From an uncultured Bacilli bacterium (GTDB taxonomy: Bacteria > Bacillota_I > Bacilli_A > RF39 > UBA660), in the NCBI GenBank assembly GCA_947629075.1, contig CANRCI010000009.1, positions 1 to 25,829 of the forward strand: a DNA stretch of 25,829 bases. Reading direction: 5' to 3'. The position numbers were made by a program, and so were the translations under genes. The notes beneath the pieces are model-generated. The model was not told the DNA's origin. It ran no database searches and worked only from the letters and a program-made list of their open reading frames with translations. Position 1 is the stretch's first letter; each line of letters starts with the position of its first letter. This document shows positions 1 through 7,286 of the stretch, in pieces.

Positions 1-1415
1 CCACGCCATGCACCAAAGTGTAAGTGCACACCAGTTGCGAATCCAGTACGACCCATCTTACCTATTTGTTGTCCCATTTCAACTTTTTGACCAGTCTTAA
101 CCATAATTGAAGCTAAGTGACCATAAGTCGTATAATAACCGTTTTGGTGATCGATAGTAATGTGATTACCATTGTATGATGTGTAACCAGCTTCAATTAC
201 TACACCATTATTAGCAGCATATATTGGTGAATTGTATCCTGGACCAGCAATGTCATTTCCTTCATGTAATTTACCCCAACGATATCCATAAGGACTAGTT
301 ATAGTATAAGGTTTATTAGTAGGCCAAGCCCAAATTCCTGGGTTACCAACACCAGAAATAACTTTGGTACCAACGATGACGATTTTATCTACCGCTGGTG
401 ATAATTCTTCACTCTGTGTCTCATACATACTGACAGTCTCACCATTGACTTTTTTAACTTTCTTTCGAACTTTAACCGTTCCGTTCTTACCTTTTTGTTT
501 TACTTTTTCTACACCATTCGCTAAAGTTGGATCACGTTCAATTATCGTATCATATTCCTTAGTCTGAACTTCAACGACGTAATCAACTTCTTCTAATTTA
601 AACACGGGATCAATTATTCCTAAATTTACTTCTTGTCCAGCATAAAGTAAGTTGTCTTCACTAGTGATATCAGGATTAGCGATCAAAAATTCTTCGGTCG
701 ACAAACGATTTTTATAAGCGACATCAGCAATGTTGTCTCCTTCTTTGATAGTATACTTTTTTTGTTCATTTAGTGTGCCGAAAAGAAGATATCTACTAAG
801 TTCATCCTTATTTTGAAAAATTTCTTCCTCGGTAGAAATATTGGCGCTTTTAATCGTTATCTCGTTTTGAATTCCTAATTCTTCGATAATGCTACCAACA
901 TCTTTTATTTCTTCTTGGGTATCATTCATATACTGTTCATATTGTTCTGGTGTTACGAAAGCATTAATCGTAGTTTTTAAAGCATCTTCAAATACCTGCT
1001 TATCTAAAACATAGATTTTCTTAGTCTCAGTTTGTTTTTCTCCTTCTTCAGTTGTCGTCTTTACCCCCTTAATAGTAATTTCATAACCTTTTATAGTAAA
1101 TGGAGCAATATCTTTAATATCTTCATATATTTCACCAGCACTAGCTATATCATTACTATAGGTTACTTCCTCTTCTATATCTAGATTATTTGGTAAATAT
1201 ACTTTATCTACTCCATATTTACTTTTTATTTCATTTTGTTCATTATCTATGTAATTTTCTAATTCATCTTTTGAATAAATTGCTCCGATTGTTTTTCCAT
1301 CTAGATACACTTTATAAATCTTTTTAGGATTTCTCGCTTTAGTATATCCTAAAAACAGAACACTACTACTTAGTAATAAAGCTAATATTACTAAAACTGT
1401 CGTCTTTTTATTCAT
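1..1415 (-). CDS. Secreted LysM-G5-M23 cell-wall metallopeptidase (partial)
   Basis: The gene starts with ATG at 1415, directly after the dnaC stop codon (TAA then ATG), with its ribosome site (AAGGAGG) inside dnaC, so the two are coupled. About 471 codons are visible before the window edge cuts the C-terminus. Seen: an N-terminal hydrophobic segment (residues ~5-24), a long lysine/glutamate-rich region, a LysM domain (~218-265, with YTIKEGDNIADVA), a G5-type region (~275-350) and an M23 peptidase domain from ~365. Zinc ligands are visible: H384 and D388 in HEGND, and the HLHFG motif with H464 and H466. Family knowledge: M23 enzymes are zinc endopeptidases that cut peptidoglycan cross-links, and LysM and G5 domains bind wall glycans. 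The protein is therefore probably an exported, membrane-tethered wall hydrolase. Only a few C-terminal residues should be missing. The exact bond cut is unknown. Confidence 0.9.
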   Translation of the reverse strand, partial: MNKKTTVLVILALLLSSSVLFLGYTKARNPKKIYKVYLDGKTIGAIYSKDELENYIDNEQNEIKSKYGVDKVYLPNNLDIEEEVTYSNDIASAGEIYEDIKDIAPFTIKGYEITIKGVKTTTEEGEKQTETKKIYVLDKQVFEDALKTTINAFVTPEQYEQYMNDTQEEIKDVGSIIEELGIQNEITIKSANISTEEEIFQNKDELSRYLLFGTLNEQKKYTIKEGDNIADVAYKNRLSTEEFLIANPDITSEDNLLYAGQEVNLGIIDPVFKLEEVDYVVEVQTKEYDTIIERDPTLANGVEKVKQKGKNGTVKVRKKVKKVNGETVSMYETQSEELSPAVDKIVIVGTKVISGVGNPGIWAWPTNKPYTITSPYGYRWGKLHEGNDIAGPGYNSPIYAANNGVVIEAGYTSYNGNHITIDHQNGYYTTYGHLASIMVKTGQKVEMGQQIGKMGRTGFATGVHLHFGAWR

Positions 1416-2759
1416 TTAGTCCTCCTTATCATTCTTGTAACTTAAAAAAGTTGAAGTATCACGTTTAAATAATAGTTCAATTGTAGCCGTTGGTCCATTT
1501 CTGTGCTTTGCTACTATAAATTCAGATACACTAGTATTATCAGCAGTTGCTTTTTCCTTGTTATAGTAATCATCACGGTAAAGGAAAGCCACAATATCAG
1601 CATCTTGCTCAATTGAACCAGATTCACGTAAGTCACTCATGATTGGCCTTTTATTTTCACGGACATCGACTGCACGTGATAATTGAGCTAAAGCAACTAC
1701 GGGAACGTTCAATTCAAGAGCCATCGTTTTTAATGAACGAGAAATATCTGATACTTCTTGTTGACGATTAGAACCGTAATTAGTCGAAGTCGATACCAAT
1801 TGCAAGTAGTCGATTATGACAATTCCTAATCCTTCTTCACTACTGGCAAGACGACGACATTTACTCCTTATCTCACCTATAGTTATACCAGGGGTATCGT
1901 CCATATATATTTTAGCATCAGACAATTGACTTATAGCTTCATTTACTCTTTTCCAATCGTTATTCATCAAATTACCAGTAGCCAATTTCTTTCCTTCAAT
2001 TTGTCCAAGCGAAGATAACATTCTACTCGCCAATTGTTCAGCATTCATCTCCATATTAAAGAGCGCTACTGTTTTATCAGTATTTATAGCAATATTAGTT
2101 GCCAAGTTTAGAGCAAATGCTGTTTTTCCCATCGCAGGTCGTGAAGCAATTATTATTAATTGAGTATTTTGTAGACCAGTAGTAAGTTTATCGATATCAT
2201 ACCATCCAGTTGGTAATCCCGTTACTTCTCCTTTAGTCTGTGATAATCTTTCAAGATTTTTTTGAGTCGAATACATAACATCTTGAATTGTTCGAAATTC
2301 ACTCGATCTTCTATTCTTTACGACACTCAATATTTTTCTTTCAGCATCGTCTAAAGTCTCATTAATACTACGATTAGTATTGTACGCATCAGTCGTAATA
2401 TCAGTCGATACTTTAATCAAGTTTCTCAAAAGAGCTGCTTCTTCAACTGCCTTGATATATTGATCAACATTAGCAGCTGTCGGTACCATTTCCAATATAT
2501 CTGTTAAATACTCAACGCCCCCGACTTCTTTTAATTTGTTGTTATTTCTAAGTTCTGTTGTTACAGTAGTTAAATCGATAGGTACTTTTTTCTCAGCCAT
2601 ATTCTTTATGGTCTCAAATATCTCAGCATTGCTATCTAAATAGAATGAATCTTTGGTAAGTATTTCACATGCCTTCTCCAAAGCACTTTTTTCTAGAAAC
2701 ATTGCTCCAATAACTGATTGTTCAGCTTCAGTGTTGTTGGGAATATTCTTAACAGGCAT
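1416..2759 (-). CDS. dnaC: Replicative DNA helicase DnaC (DnaB family)
   Basis: This 447-residue protein has the usual length for the hexameric helicase that unwinds DNA at the replication fork (DnaB in E. coli, DnaC in B. subtilis). The N-terminal domain opens with a PNNTEAEQSVIGAM stretch that is typical of the family. The RecA-like motor has a Walker A loop (SRPAMGKTAF), a Walker B stretch (IVIIDYLQL) and a late motif with QLSRAVDVR followed by a DLRESGSIEQDAD block. The start is ATG at 2759, preceded by GGAAGTGAT. It lies 11 bases after rplI. The order gdpP-rplI-dnaC is a classic Firmicute linkage, which supports the name. Confidence 0.97.
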   Translation of the reverse strand: MPVKNIPNNTEAEQSVIGAMFLEKSALEKACEILTKDSFYLDSNAEIFETIKNMAEKKVPIDLTTVTTELRNNNKLKEVGGVEYLTDILEMVPTAANVDQYIKAVEEAALLRNLIKVSTDITTDAYNTNRSINETLDDAERKILSVVKNRRSSEFRTIQDVMYSTQKNLERLSQTKGEVTGLPTGWYDIDKLTTGLQNTQLIIIASRPAMGKTAFALNLATNIAINTDKTVALFNMEMNAEQLASRMLSSLGQIEGKKLATGNLMNNDWKRVNEAISQLSDAKIYMDDTPGITIGEIRSKCRRLASSEEGLGIVIIDYLQLVSTSTNYGSNRQQEVSDISRSLKTMALELNVPVVALAQLSRAVDVRENKRPIMSDLRESGSIEQDADIVAFLYRDDYYNKEKATADNTSVSEFIVAKHRNGPTATIELLFKRDTSTFLSYKNDKED

Positions 2760-2770
2760 TATATCACTTC

Positions 2771-3211
2771 CTACTTTTCTAATTTAACTCGTATTTTAGC
2801 AAATATATCTTTATATAGATTAATCTTAACATCGTGATATCCCAAACTTGAAATTGGATGATCACTCTCTATCTGTTTTCGATCAATTCTATATCCCTTT
2901 TTATCTAATTCAACTTTAATTTGTTTTGGACTAATACTTCCAAAGACACGATCATTGTCTCCCGTCTTTACTTTAAATACAATCTCTTCTTTATTCAACT
3001 TTTCTTTTAATACTTTAGCGTCTTCGCGATTTTGTTGATCTAGTTGTTCTTCCTGCTTTTTCTCTCTTTTATATCTACCAAGACTTTCCTCGGTTAATCT
3101 TTCAGCATATTTATTCTTTATGAGAAAGTTTTGAGCATAACCATCTTTTACTTCTTTGATTTCACCCTTTTTACCTTGACCTCTTAAATCTTTTAAAAAT
3201 ATTACTTTCAT
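2771..3211 (-). CDS. rplI: 50S ribosomal protein L9
   Basis: This 146-residue protein is close to the usual ~149 for L9, which binds 23S rRNA near the L1 stalk and helps keep the reading frame. The N-terminal fold is recognisable from MKVIFLKDLRGQGKKGEI and the YAQNFLI segment, followed by a long charged connecting helix (~45-75) and a C-terminal domain. The start at 3211 has a strong GGGAGG ribosome site. It is the middle gene of the gdpP-like-rplI-dnaC operon, with 17 bases to the upstream gene and 11 to dnaC. Confidence 0.97.
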   Translation of the reverse strand: MKVIFLKDLRGQGKKGEIKEVKDGYAQNFLIKNKYAERLTEESLGRYKREKKQEEQLDQQNREDAKVLKEKLNKEEIVFKVKTGDNDRVFGSISPKQIKVELDKKGYRIDRKQIESDHPISSLGYHDVKINLYKDIFAKIRVKLEK

Positions 3212-3228
3212 ATTAACCTCCCTATATA

Positions 3229-4200
3229 TTAATCAATTGTTCTAATTAACTCTGTAAGATGCTCCTTTACTTTTTGAATGGTAGAGTTCTCTATTTTGGC
3301 TGCTGCAACGTATTCAGTACCACCACCTTGAAATCTTTCAAGGATCTTTCCAACATTTATCTCACCCATTGATCTAGCACTTATACCAATATTATCATCA
3401 TCCAACTTAGCAACGACAAATGACGCTTTTATATTTCTAAACATCAAAATAGTATCAGCAATTTTAGCAATATCCTCACGACGATATTTTATTTTATTAG
3501 ATCCGGAAGTAATAGCAATATTTTTATATGTCTTAACTGAAGTTATTACTTTTTGACGCATGATATAGGACTTCAAATCTTGTTTTAAAAGATATTGTAC
3601 TTCTTCCATATTAGCGCCTTTTTCAGTTAAATAATAACAATATTTAAAAGTATTAGCAGTTGTTTTTAATGTAAAGTTATTAGTGTCTAAAACTATTCCC
3701 GATAATAGAGCAGTTGCTAAATTTTTATTTAACTCAAACTCTATATCTTGAAATAGCGCTGCTATCATCTCACAAGTACTAGAACTATTCGTATCAATGA
3801 TTGATAAATTAGCTTTTATACTATTTTTTCCTAAATCGTGATGATCGATATTTACTATTTTATTAAAATAATTTATTATATCTGGATTTTTTAAAAGTAC
3901 TGGTTTATTGGTATCTAACATAATTAATAAACTTTTTTTATCAATCTTTTCTTCCAAATCTCTACTCTTAATGAAATTAATTTTACTTTTATAGTTTTCA
4001 TATATTTTTTTAGTACCTGGTTCAATTCTTATATCATCCATAATAATATAAGAATCTTTATCTAGTGACTTAGCATAACTATACATCGCAATACAACTAG
4101 CTATAGCATCTAAATCAGCATCTCTATGTCCTACTAGGAAAACCTTATTTGCATCAGTAATATATTTAATAAGTTCATTCTTTTTACTCAATATTGTCAT
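3229..4200 (-). CDS. Stand-alone GdpP-type DHH/DHHA1 phosphodiesterase
   Basis: The 323 residues correspond to the catalytic C-terminal half of GdpP (YybT), which degrades cyclic di-AMP. Seen: the GHRDADLDAIAS metal site at ~24-35, the DHH triad in NIDHHDLG (~119-126), an SSSTCEMIAALF stretch typical of GdpP, and a C-terminal DHHA1 domain with ISARSMGEINVG. Full-length GdpP (~650 residues) has two membrane helices, a PAS domain and a degenerate GGDEF domain. None of these is present. The start at 4200 has a strong AAAGGAGG ribosome site and a good promoter upstream, so this is a short gene rather than a recent break. The DHHA1 motif that is normally GGGH reads GGGT. The substrate could be cyclic di-AMP, pApA or nanoRNA. 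Its position before rplI-dnaC matches gdpP. Confidence 0.85.
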   Translation of the reverse strand: MTILSKKNELIKYITDANKVFLVGHRDADLDAIASCIAMYSYAKSLDKDSYIIMDDIRIEPGTKKIYENYKSKINFIKSRDLEEKIDKKSLLIMLDTNKPVLLKNPDIINYFNKIVNIDHHDLGKNSIKANLSIIDTNSSSTCEMIAALFQDIEFELNKNLATALLSGIVLDTNNFTLKTTANTFKYCYYLTEKGANMEEVQYLLKQDLKSYIMRQKVITSVKTYKNIAITSGSNKIKYRREDIAKIADTILMFRNIKASFVVAKLDDDNIGISARSMGEINVGKILERFQGGGTEYVAAAKIENSTIQKVKEHLTELIRTID

Positions 4201-4226
4201 AAAATCCTCCTTTTAAGACTACATCT

Positions 4227-4255
4227 ATTATACTATAAAATCTCAAATATGTCAT
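4227..4255 (-). promoter_or_regulatory. SigA-type promoter of the gdpP-like-rplI-dnaC operon
   Basis: On the minus strand, ATGACA (4255-4250) and TATAAT (4232-4227) are separated by 17 bases, about 27 bases before the start codon. The -35 overlaps the tail of the preceding terminator. Confidence 0.75.
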
Positions 4256-4294
4256 AAAATAAAAATATTCACTCATAAAAGAGCAAATATTTTT
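4252..4294 (-). terminator. Terminator after yabQ
   Basis: A 14-bp stem (4281-4294 with 4261-4274, including two G-U pairs), a 6-base loop and a T-rich tail in the minus direction lie just past the yabQ stop. This separates the yabPQ unit from the dnaC operon. Confidence 0.8.
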
Positions 4295-4309
4295 ACTTAG
4301 TTTGATTAT

Positions 4310-4582
4310 TTATTTTTTAAATTTGTGAATTAATTGTCTAGTAGCAATAAAACCTAGAAAAAGAAATATTAAATAATAATAATTGATTATCGAATTATTA
4401 ATAACCTTCATTACTAGAAAAAATACCAAAACGATATCGGTTATAAATATAAAATTGGCAATAATTTTTTTATATGTGTTTCCCACAAATAATAAGTTCT
4501 TATTTATCGATGTCAACAAATAAAAGATAGATCCATAACAAAAAGAAAATATTAAAGATATAATTTGTGTTCTCAGATCCAT
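4310..4582 (-). CDS. yabQ: YabQ-like spore cortex membrane protein
   Basis: This small membrane protein of 90 residues has about three hydrophobic segments (~7-25, ~40-60, ~68-83) and a basic C-terminal tail (HKFKK). The sequence alone is weakly diagnostic, but the start MDLRTQIISLIFSFCYGSIF resembles the N-terminus of YabQ. It also overlaps the stop of yabP by one base (TAATG), which is the conserved yabP-yabQ arrangement. In B. subtilis YabQ is a mother-cell membrane protein of the outer forespore membrane needed for cortex synthesis. It is ~211 residues there, but shorter forms occur in other spore-formers. The next gene in B. subtilis, divIC, is not here. Confidence 0.7.
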   Translation of the reverse strand: MDLRTQIISLIFSFCYGSIFYLLTSINKNLLFVGNTYKKIIANFIFITDIVLVFFLVMKVINNSIINYYYLIFLFLGFIATRQLIHKFKK

Positions 4583-4875
4583 TATTTAAAAAGCCTACCT
4601 AATAAGCTTGTTTCATTATCTTTTACTTTTCCATCTTCGATATATGAAAGAGAATTAACTGTTCCTTTAATCGATACAGTTTGTTGCATAGTATCTAATT
4701 TGAGTAATTCTAGATCTTTTCCCTTTATTACTAAATATCCCATTACTGTATCCATTAAGAATTCTTCACTATCAAAGTTATCAACTTTTTTGACCCCAGT
4801 TATCAATATACTTTTTCTTTCAATAATACTTATTCCATGATTATAATTGTTAATATTATTTTCTATCTTGTCCAT
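4582..4875 (-). CDS. yabP: Sporulation protein YabP
   Basis: The 97 residues align by eye over their length with YabP (~100 residues). The core reads RKSILITGVKKVDNFDSEEF followed by DTVMGYLVIKG and ends with SIKGTVNSLSY and a C-terminal LLGRLFK, all typical of the YabP/YqfC family. In B. subtilis YabP is made in the mother cell and is required for spore cortex formation. The start ATG at 4875 follows a GAGGAGG ribosome site. A 7-bp inverted repeat (4885-4891 and 4903-4909) sits directly upstream of that site. No convincing promoter was found; in B. subtilis the gene is under a mother-cell sigma factor. Confidence 0.9.
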   Translation of the reverse strand: MDKIENNINNYNHGISIIERKSILITGVKKVDNFDSEEFLMDTVMGYLVIKGKDLELLKLDTMQQTVSIKGTVNSLSYIEDGKVKDNETSLLGRLFK

Positions 4876-4963
4876 AACTCCTCCTCAGTTAATTATATTA
4901 AGTAACTGAATTTTTATGATTAGATAGAAAGTTATTTTATAAAGACGTTATTACTTAAATGAC

Positions 4964-4991
4964 AAAATAAAAAAAGCCCATATAGGCTTTT
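4964..4991 (-). terminator. Terminator after spoVG
   Basis: Minus-strand AAAAGCC (4991-4985), a 6-base loop and GGCTTTT (4978-4972) are followed by a T-rich run. It begins seven bases past the spoVG stop. Confidence 0.88.
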
Positions 4992-4997
4992 GATTTT

Positions 4998-5276
4998 TTA
5001 TTCTTCTTCAGCTGTTGGTTCGTCAGCATTGTTATATGCTTCGAAAATAGCTTCTTCAAACATTGTACGAACTTCGGGATTAATTGGATGAGCAATATCA
5101 CGATATCCTCCAGTAGCAGTCTTTCTACTTGGCATTGCGATAAATAATCCATTATCACCTTCGATTATTCTAATGTCATGTACTGCGAAACTATCGTCAA
5201 TAAGTACAGACGCGATTCCTTTCATACGTGAATTTTCTTTGTCAATCTTTCGTACATTTACTGATGTAATCTTCAT
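4998..5276 (-). CDS. spoVG: Regulatory protein SpoVG
   Basis: This 92-residue protein matches SpoVG (97 in B. subtilis) throughout: MKITSVNVRKIDKENSRMKG at the start, then ASVLIDDSFAVHDIRIIEG, a MPSRKT motif, AHPIN and an acidic tail. SpoVG is a small nucleic-acid-binding regulator. It was first found through a spore cortex defect and influences septum formation and gene expression in several Firmicutes. The start at 5276 has a GGGAGG ribosome site. The gene has its own promoter and terminator and so is probably a single-gene transcript. Confidence 0.96.
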   Translation of the reverse strand: MKITSVNVRKIDKENSRMKGIASVLIDDSFAVHDIRIIEGDNGLFIAMPSRKTATGGYRDIAHPINPEVRTMFEEAIFEAYNNADEPTAEEE

Positions 5277-5294
5277 TTGGTTATCCTCCCTCTT

Positions 5295-5347
5295 AAAGTA
5301 TAATAACTTTATACTTTCATTTTAGTATTATAACTTTTAAAAGTCAA
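5295..5347 (-). promoter_or_regulatory. spoVG promoter with a start-site inverted repeat
   Basis: TTGACT (5347-5342) and TAAAAT (5324-5319) are separated by 17 bases, a good SigA-type pair. A 9-bp inverted repeat (5317-5309 with 5303-5295) spans the expected transcription start (~5312) and ends shortly before the ribosome site, so it could be an operator. No SigH-type promoter, as used by B. subtilis spoVG, was recognised. Confidence 0.65.
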
Positions 5348-5376
5348 TATTTTTTACTTTATTTTCCGCATTATAG

Positions 5377-5598
5377 CTACTTTTCGTGAATTTCTAAATT
5401 CTCTGTTAAGATATCTGTATATGAAAAAGTCTTTTTATTATTTTCGTTGTTATCTAACCTAATTAAAAAGACGTACTTGTATGTACTCTCAATTGTTCCT
5501 TCAAACTCTTCGGTCTGATTTCGCGATCCATTAAATTTAAATTTTAAAGTCTTACCCTTTTGATTTTTAATTTCATTTCTAATCTTATCTATGGTCAT
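5377..5598 (-). CDS. veg: Veg family protein
   Basis: This 73-residue protein belongs to the Veg family (86 in B. subtilis). The supporting stretches are KGKTLKFKFNGSRNQTEEFE, then STYKYVFLIRLD and SYTDILTE, which parallel the family's glycine/arginine-rich core and SYADILTE motif. In B. subtilis Veg is abundant, is reported to stimulate biofilm matrix gene expression, and lies next to yabG. Here the start codon overlaps the yabG stop by four bases (ATGA), so translation is probably coupled. This differs from B. subtilis, where veg has a strong promoter of its own. Confidence 0.92.
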   Translation of the reverse strand: MTIDKIRNEIKNQKGKTLKFKFNGSRNQTEEFEGTIESTYKYVFLIRLDNNENNKKTFSYTDILTENLEIHEK

Positions 5599-6377
5599 CT
5601 AGGGTACCCCCTATACATAGTACCACCAGTTATAATTCCTCCCATACCACTTTCTTTATATTTGGTTCTTTGAAGTATTTCAACAATATCGATAGGTTTG
5701 TTTTTCTCAGATAGCGCAATACTCGAAGCAATAATAGCTGGATCGAGCGCGTGAATATTAACGCGTTTAGGACTACTAGCAAAATTAGCACCTGACTTTA
5801 TCAATTCTTCATAATTTGACTGGCAAGCACCAGCAATGATAATCAACTTCTCCTGATTTTTTTCATAATATCTTGCTTCTTTAATGGCCTTTATAAAATT
5901 ATCACTATTTTTATAGCTCTCATTCTTGTGTTTATCCTGATTTTTATAATAAGCATCATGCCCTGTTATCACGACTATATCTGGTCGATACTTATTCAAG
6001 TAATCATTAATCTTTAAATATATTTCATCTTCATCAATCATTACACCATAGGCCATGACATTTAATTTATCGTACAATTCTAAACATTTTTCTAAATATT
6101 TTTTATCTGAATCAATGTGGAGGACCTTGCCAGGAAGAAAGAAAAACTCATTTCTGTCCAATTCAAATTCATGATCAATTCCATTTAGGATACGCTCATA
6201 ATCTTCTTTTACTTTTTGACTATCAGTTGATTCTAAATCTGATAAATTACTATCGGCATATAATCTAATACTACAACCTTTTAAATAAGCAATATCGTTA
6301 TCAATTCTAATTATTTCAAAAACGATATCATTTTTATAAGATTTTCTAGTTACATAATCTCCAACATTAAAAAGCAT
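5595..6377 (-). CDS. yabG: Sporulation-specific protease YabG
   Basis: The chosen start at 6377 has an AGGAGGGG ribosome site and gives MLFNVGDYVTRKSYKNDIVF, which matches the YabG N-terminus. The longer in-frame reading begins inside rsmA and is rejected. The protein is 260 residues. A histidine in VVITGHDAYY and a cysteine in IIIAGACQSNYEELI are the expected protease residues, followed by ASSPKRVNIHALDP. Family knowledge: YabG (peptidase family U57) processes spore coat and cortex proteins, such as SpoIVA in B. subtilis and preproSleBA/CspBA in Clostridioides difficile. It sits between rsmA and veg as in B. subtilis. Its start codon lies within the 3' arm of a 10-bp hairpin. Confidence 0.94.
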   Translation of the reverse strand: MLFNVGDYVTRKSYKNDIVFEIIRIDNDIAYLKGCSIRLYADSNLSDLESTDSQKVKEDYERILNGIDHEFELDRNEFFFLPGKVLHIDSDKKYLEKCLELYDKLNVMAYGVMIDEDEIYLKINDYLNKYRPDIVVITGHDAYYKNQDKHKNESYKNSDNFIKAIKEARYYEKNQEKLIIIAGACQSNYEELIKSGANFASSPKRVNIHALDPAIIASSIALSEKNKPIDIVEILQRTKYKESGMGGIITGGTMYRGYPR

Positions 6378-6407
6378 ATACCCCTCCTTCTCTTGAAGTA
6401 TATGCTT
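6372..6407 (-). promoter_or_regulatory. Hairpin enclosing the yabG ribosome site and start
   Basis: A perfect 10-bp inverted repeat (6407-6398 with 6381-6372) has a 16-base loop holding the AGGAGGGG ribosome site, while the yabG ATG (6377-6375) is in the 3' arm. A run of five T follows, so it might also act as a weak terminator for rsmA. Confidence 0.55.
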
Positions 6408-6411
6408 AAAA

Positions 6412-7206
6412 TTAAATATTATTGCTAATATCAGCAAATATCTCTATATCTAGTGCCTCTGCTCTAACGTTTAAATCCATGTTATATTTTTTTAAAATTC
6501 GTTCTATTTTATTTAGATCATAGCCTTTTAAATTATTACGCAAATTTTTTCTTTTGAATTGAAAACTATCTCTTATTAATTTAAAAAATATTTTCTCATC
6601 ATTAACTTTTACTCGATCTTTTCGTTTTTCTAAAGATATCACTACACTATCGATTTTAGGTCGAGGATAGAAATTGTTTCTACTAACTTTGAAAAGTTTA
6701 TGAATTTCAAAATAATAGTTTAAAAATACAGTGATAGAAGAATAATCTTTAGATCCTTTTTTGGCACTAAAACGATCACCAACTTCTTTTTGAACCATTA
6801 ATACTATTTTATCAATATCTATTTTGCTAGCGATTAACTTCTCAATAATTGGAGTTGTAATATAATAAGGAATATTTGCAATAACATATATTTTTTTATA
6901 GTCATATTCTTGAATATCTTGGCTGATATCACATTTTAGAAAGTCATTAAAAATAAATTTTACATTACTGGTATCTTTAAACTTTTCTTTTAAATAATCT
7001 TGCAAATCTAAATCTATTTCGTAAGCGATAACCTGATTAGCTTTTTCGGAAAGCTTTTTAGTAAGGGCTCCACCGCCAGGGCCTATTTCGATTATCAATG
7101 AATCGTTTTCAATATTAGATCCCGTTATTATGTTATCTATTATGTGGTCATTGACAATAAAGTTCTGACCAAATTTTTTTTTGAAATTGTGTTCTTTTAA
7201 TTCCAT
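6412..7206 (-). CDS. rsmA: 16S rRNA dimethyladenosine transferase RsmA (KsgA)
   Basis: This protein dimethylates two adjacent adenines near the 3' end of 16S rRNA, a late step in small-subunit assembly. The 264 residues are slightly short for the family (~270-290). Seen: KKKFGQNFIVNDHIIDNII at the start, the SAM-binding IEIGPGGGALTKKL (~41-54), NDFLKCD, the catalytic NIPYY motif (~111-115), and a C-terminal domain with NNFYPRPKIDSVV and FKRKNLRNNL. The start at 7206 has an AGGAG ribosome site and a promoter just upstream. The usual neighbour rnmV (ribonuclease M5), which precedes ksgA in B. subtilis, is absent. Confidence 0.96.
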   Translation of the reverse strand: MELKEHNFKKKFGQNFIVNDHIIDNIITGSNIENDSLIIEIGPGGGALTKKLSEKANQVIAYEIDLDLQDYLKEKFKDTSNVKFIFNDFLKCDISQDIQEYDYKKIYVIANIPYYITTPIIEKLIASKIDIDKIVLMVQKEVGDRFSAKKGSKDYSSITVFLNYYFEIHKLFKVSRNNFYPRPKIDSVVISLEKRKDRVKVNDEKIFFKLIRDSFQFKRKNLRNNLKGYDLNKIERILKKYNMDLNVRAEALDIEIFADISNNI

Positions 7207-7231
7207 ATAATACTCCTAAATATTTGTATGT

Positions 7232-7260
7232 ATTTTACTACACATTTATCATTTTGACAA
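7232..7260 (-). promoter_or_regulatory. Promoter of rsmA-yabG-veg
   Basis: TTGTCA (7260-7255) and TAAAAT (7237-7232) are separated by 17 bases, directly after the terminator of the 3D-domain gene and about 25 bases before the rsmA start codon. Confidence 0.72.
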
Positions 7261-7286
7261 TAAAAAATGGAGATTACCATCCCCAT
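7261..7286 (-). terminator. Terminator overlapping the end of the 3D-domain gene
   Basis: The 8-bp stem ATGGGGAT/ATCTCCAT (7286-7279 with 7274-7267, one G-U pair) has a 4-base loop and a T6 tail. The stop codon of the gene (7276-7274) spans the loop and the 3' arm. Confidence 0.85.

Noticed and set aside
364..567. Plus-strand open frames across the window, including 364-567, 4565-4840, 18319-18678 and 23768-24181
   Set aside because: All lie antisense to well-supported minus-strand genes, lack ribosome sites and give low-complexity or hydrophobic translations typical of shadows.
4876..4963. A possible SigE-type promoter (CATAAAAA) before yabP
   Set aside because: The -10-like element has no matching -35 at proper spacing, and the region is too AT-rich to be convincing.
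4955..5158. Minus-strand 67-codon frame overlapping spoVG
   Set aside because: It is out of frame with spoVG, runs through its terminator and has no ribosome site.
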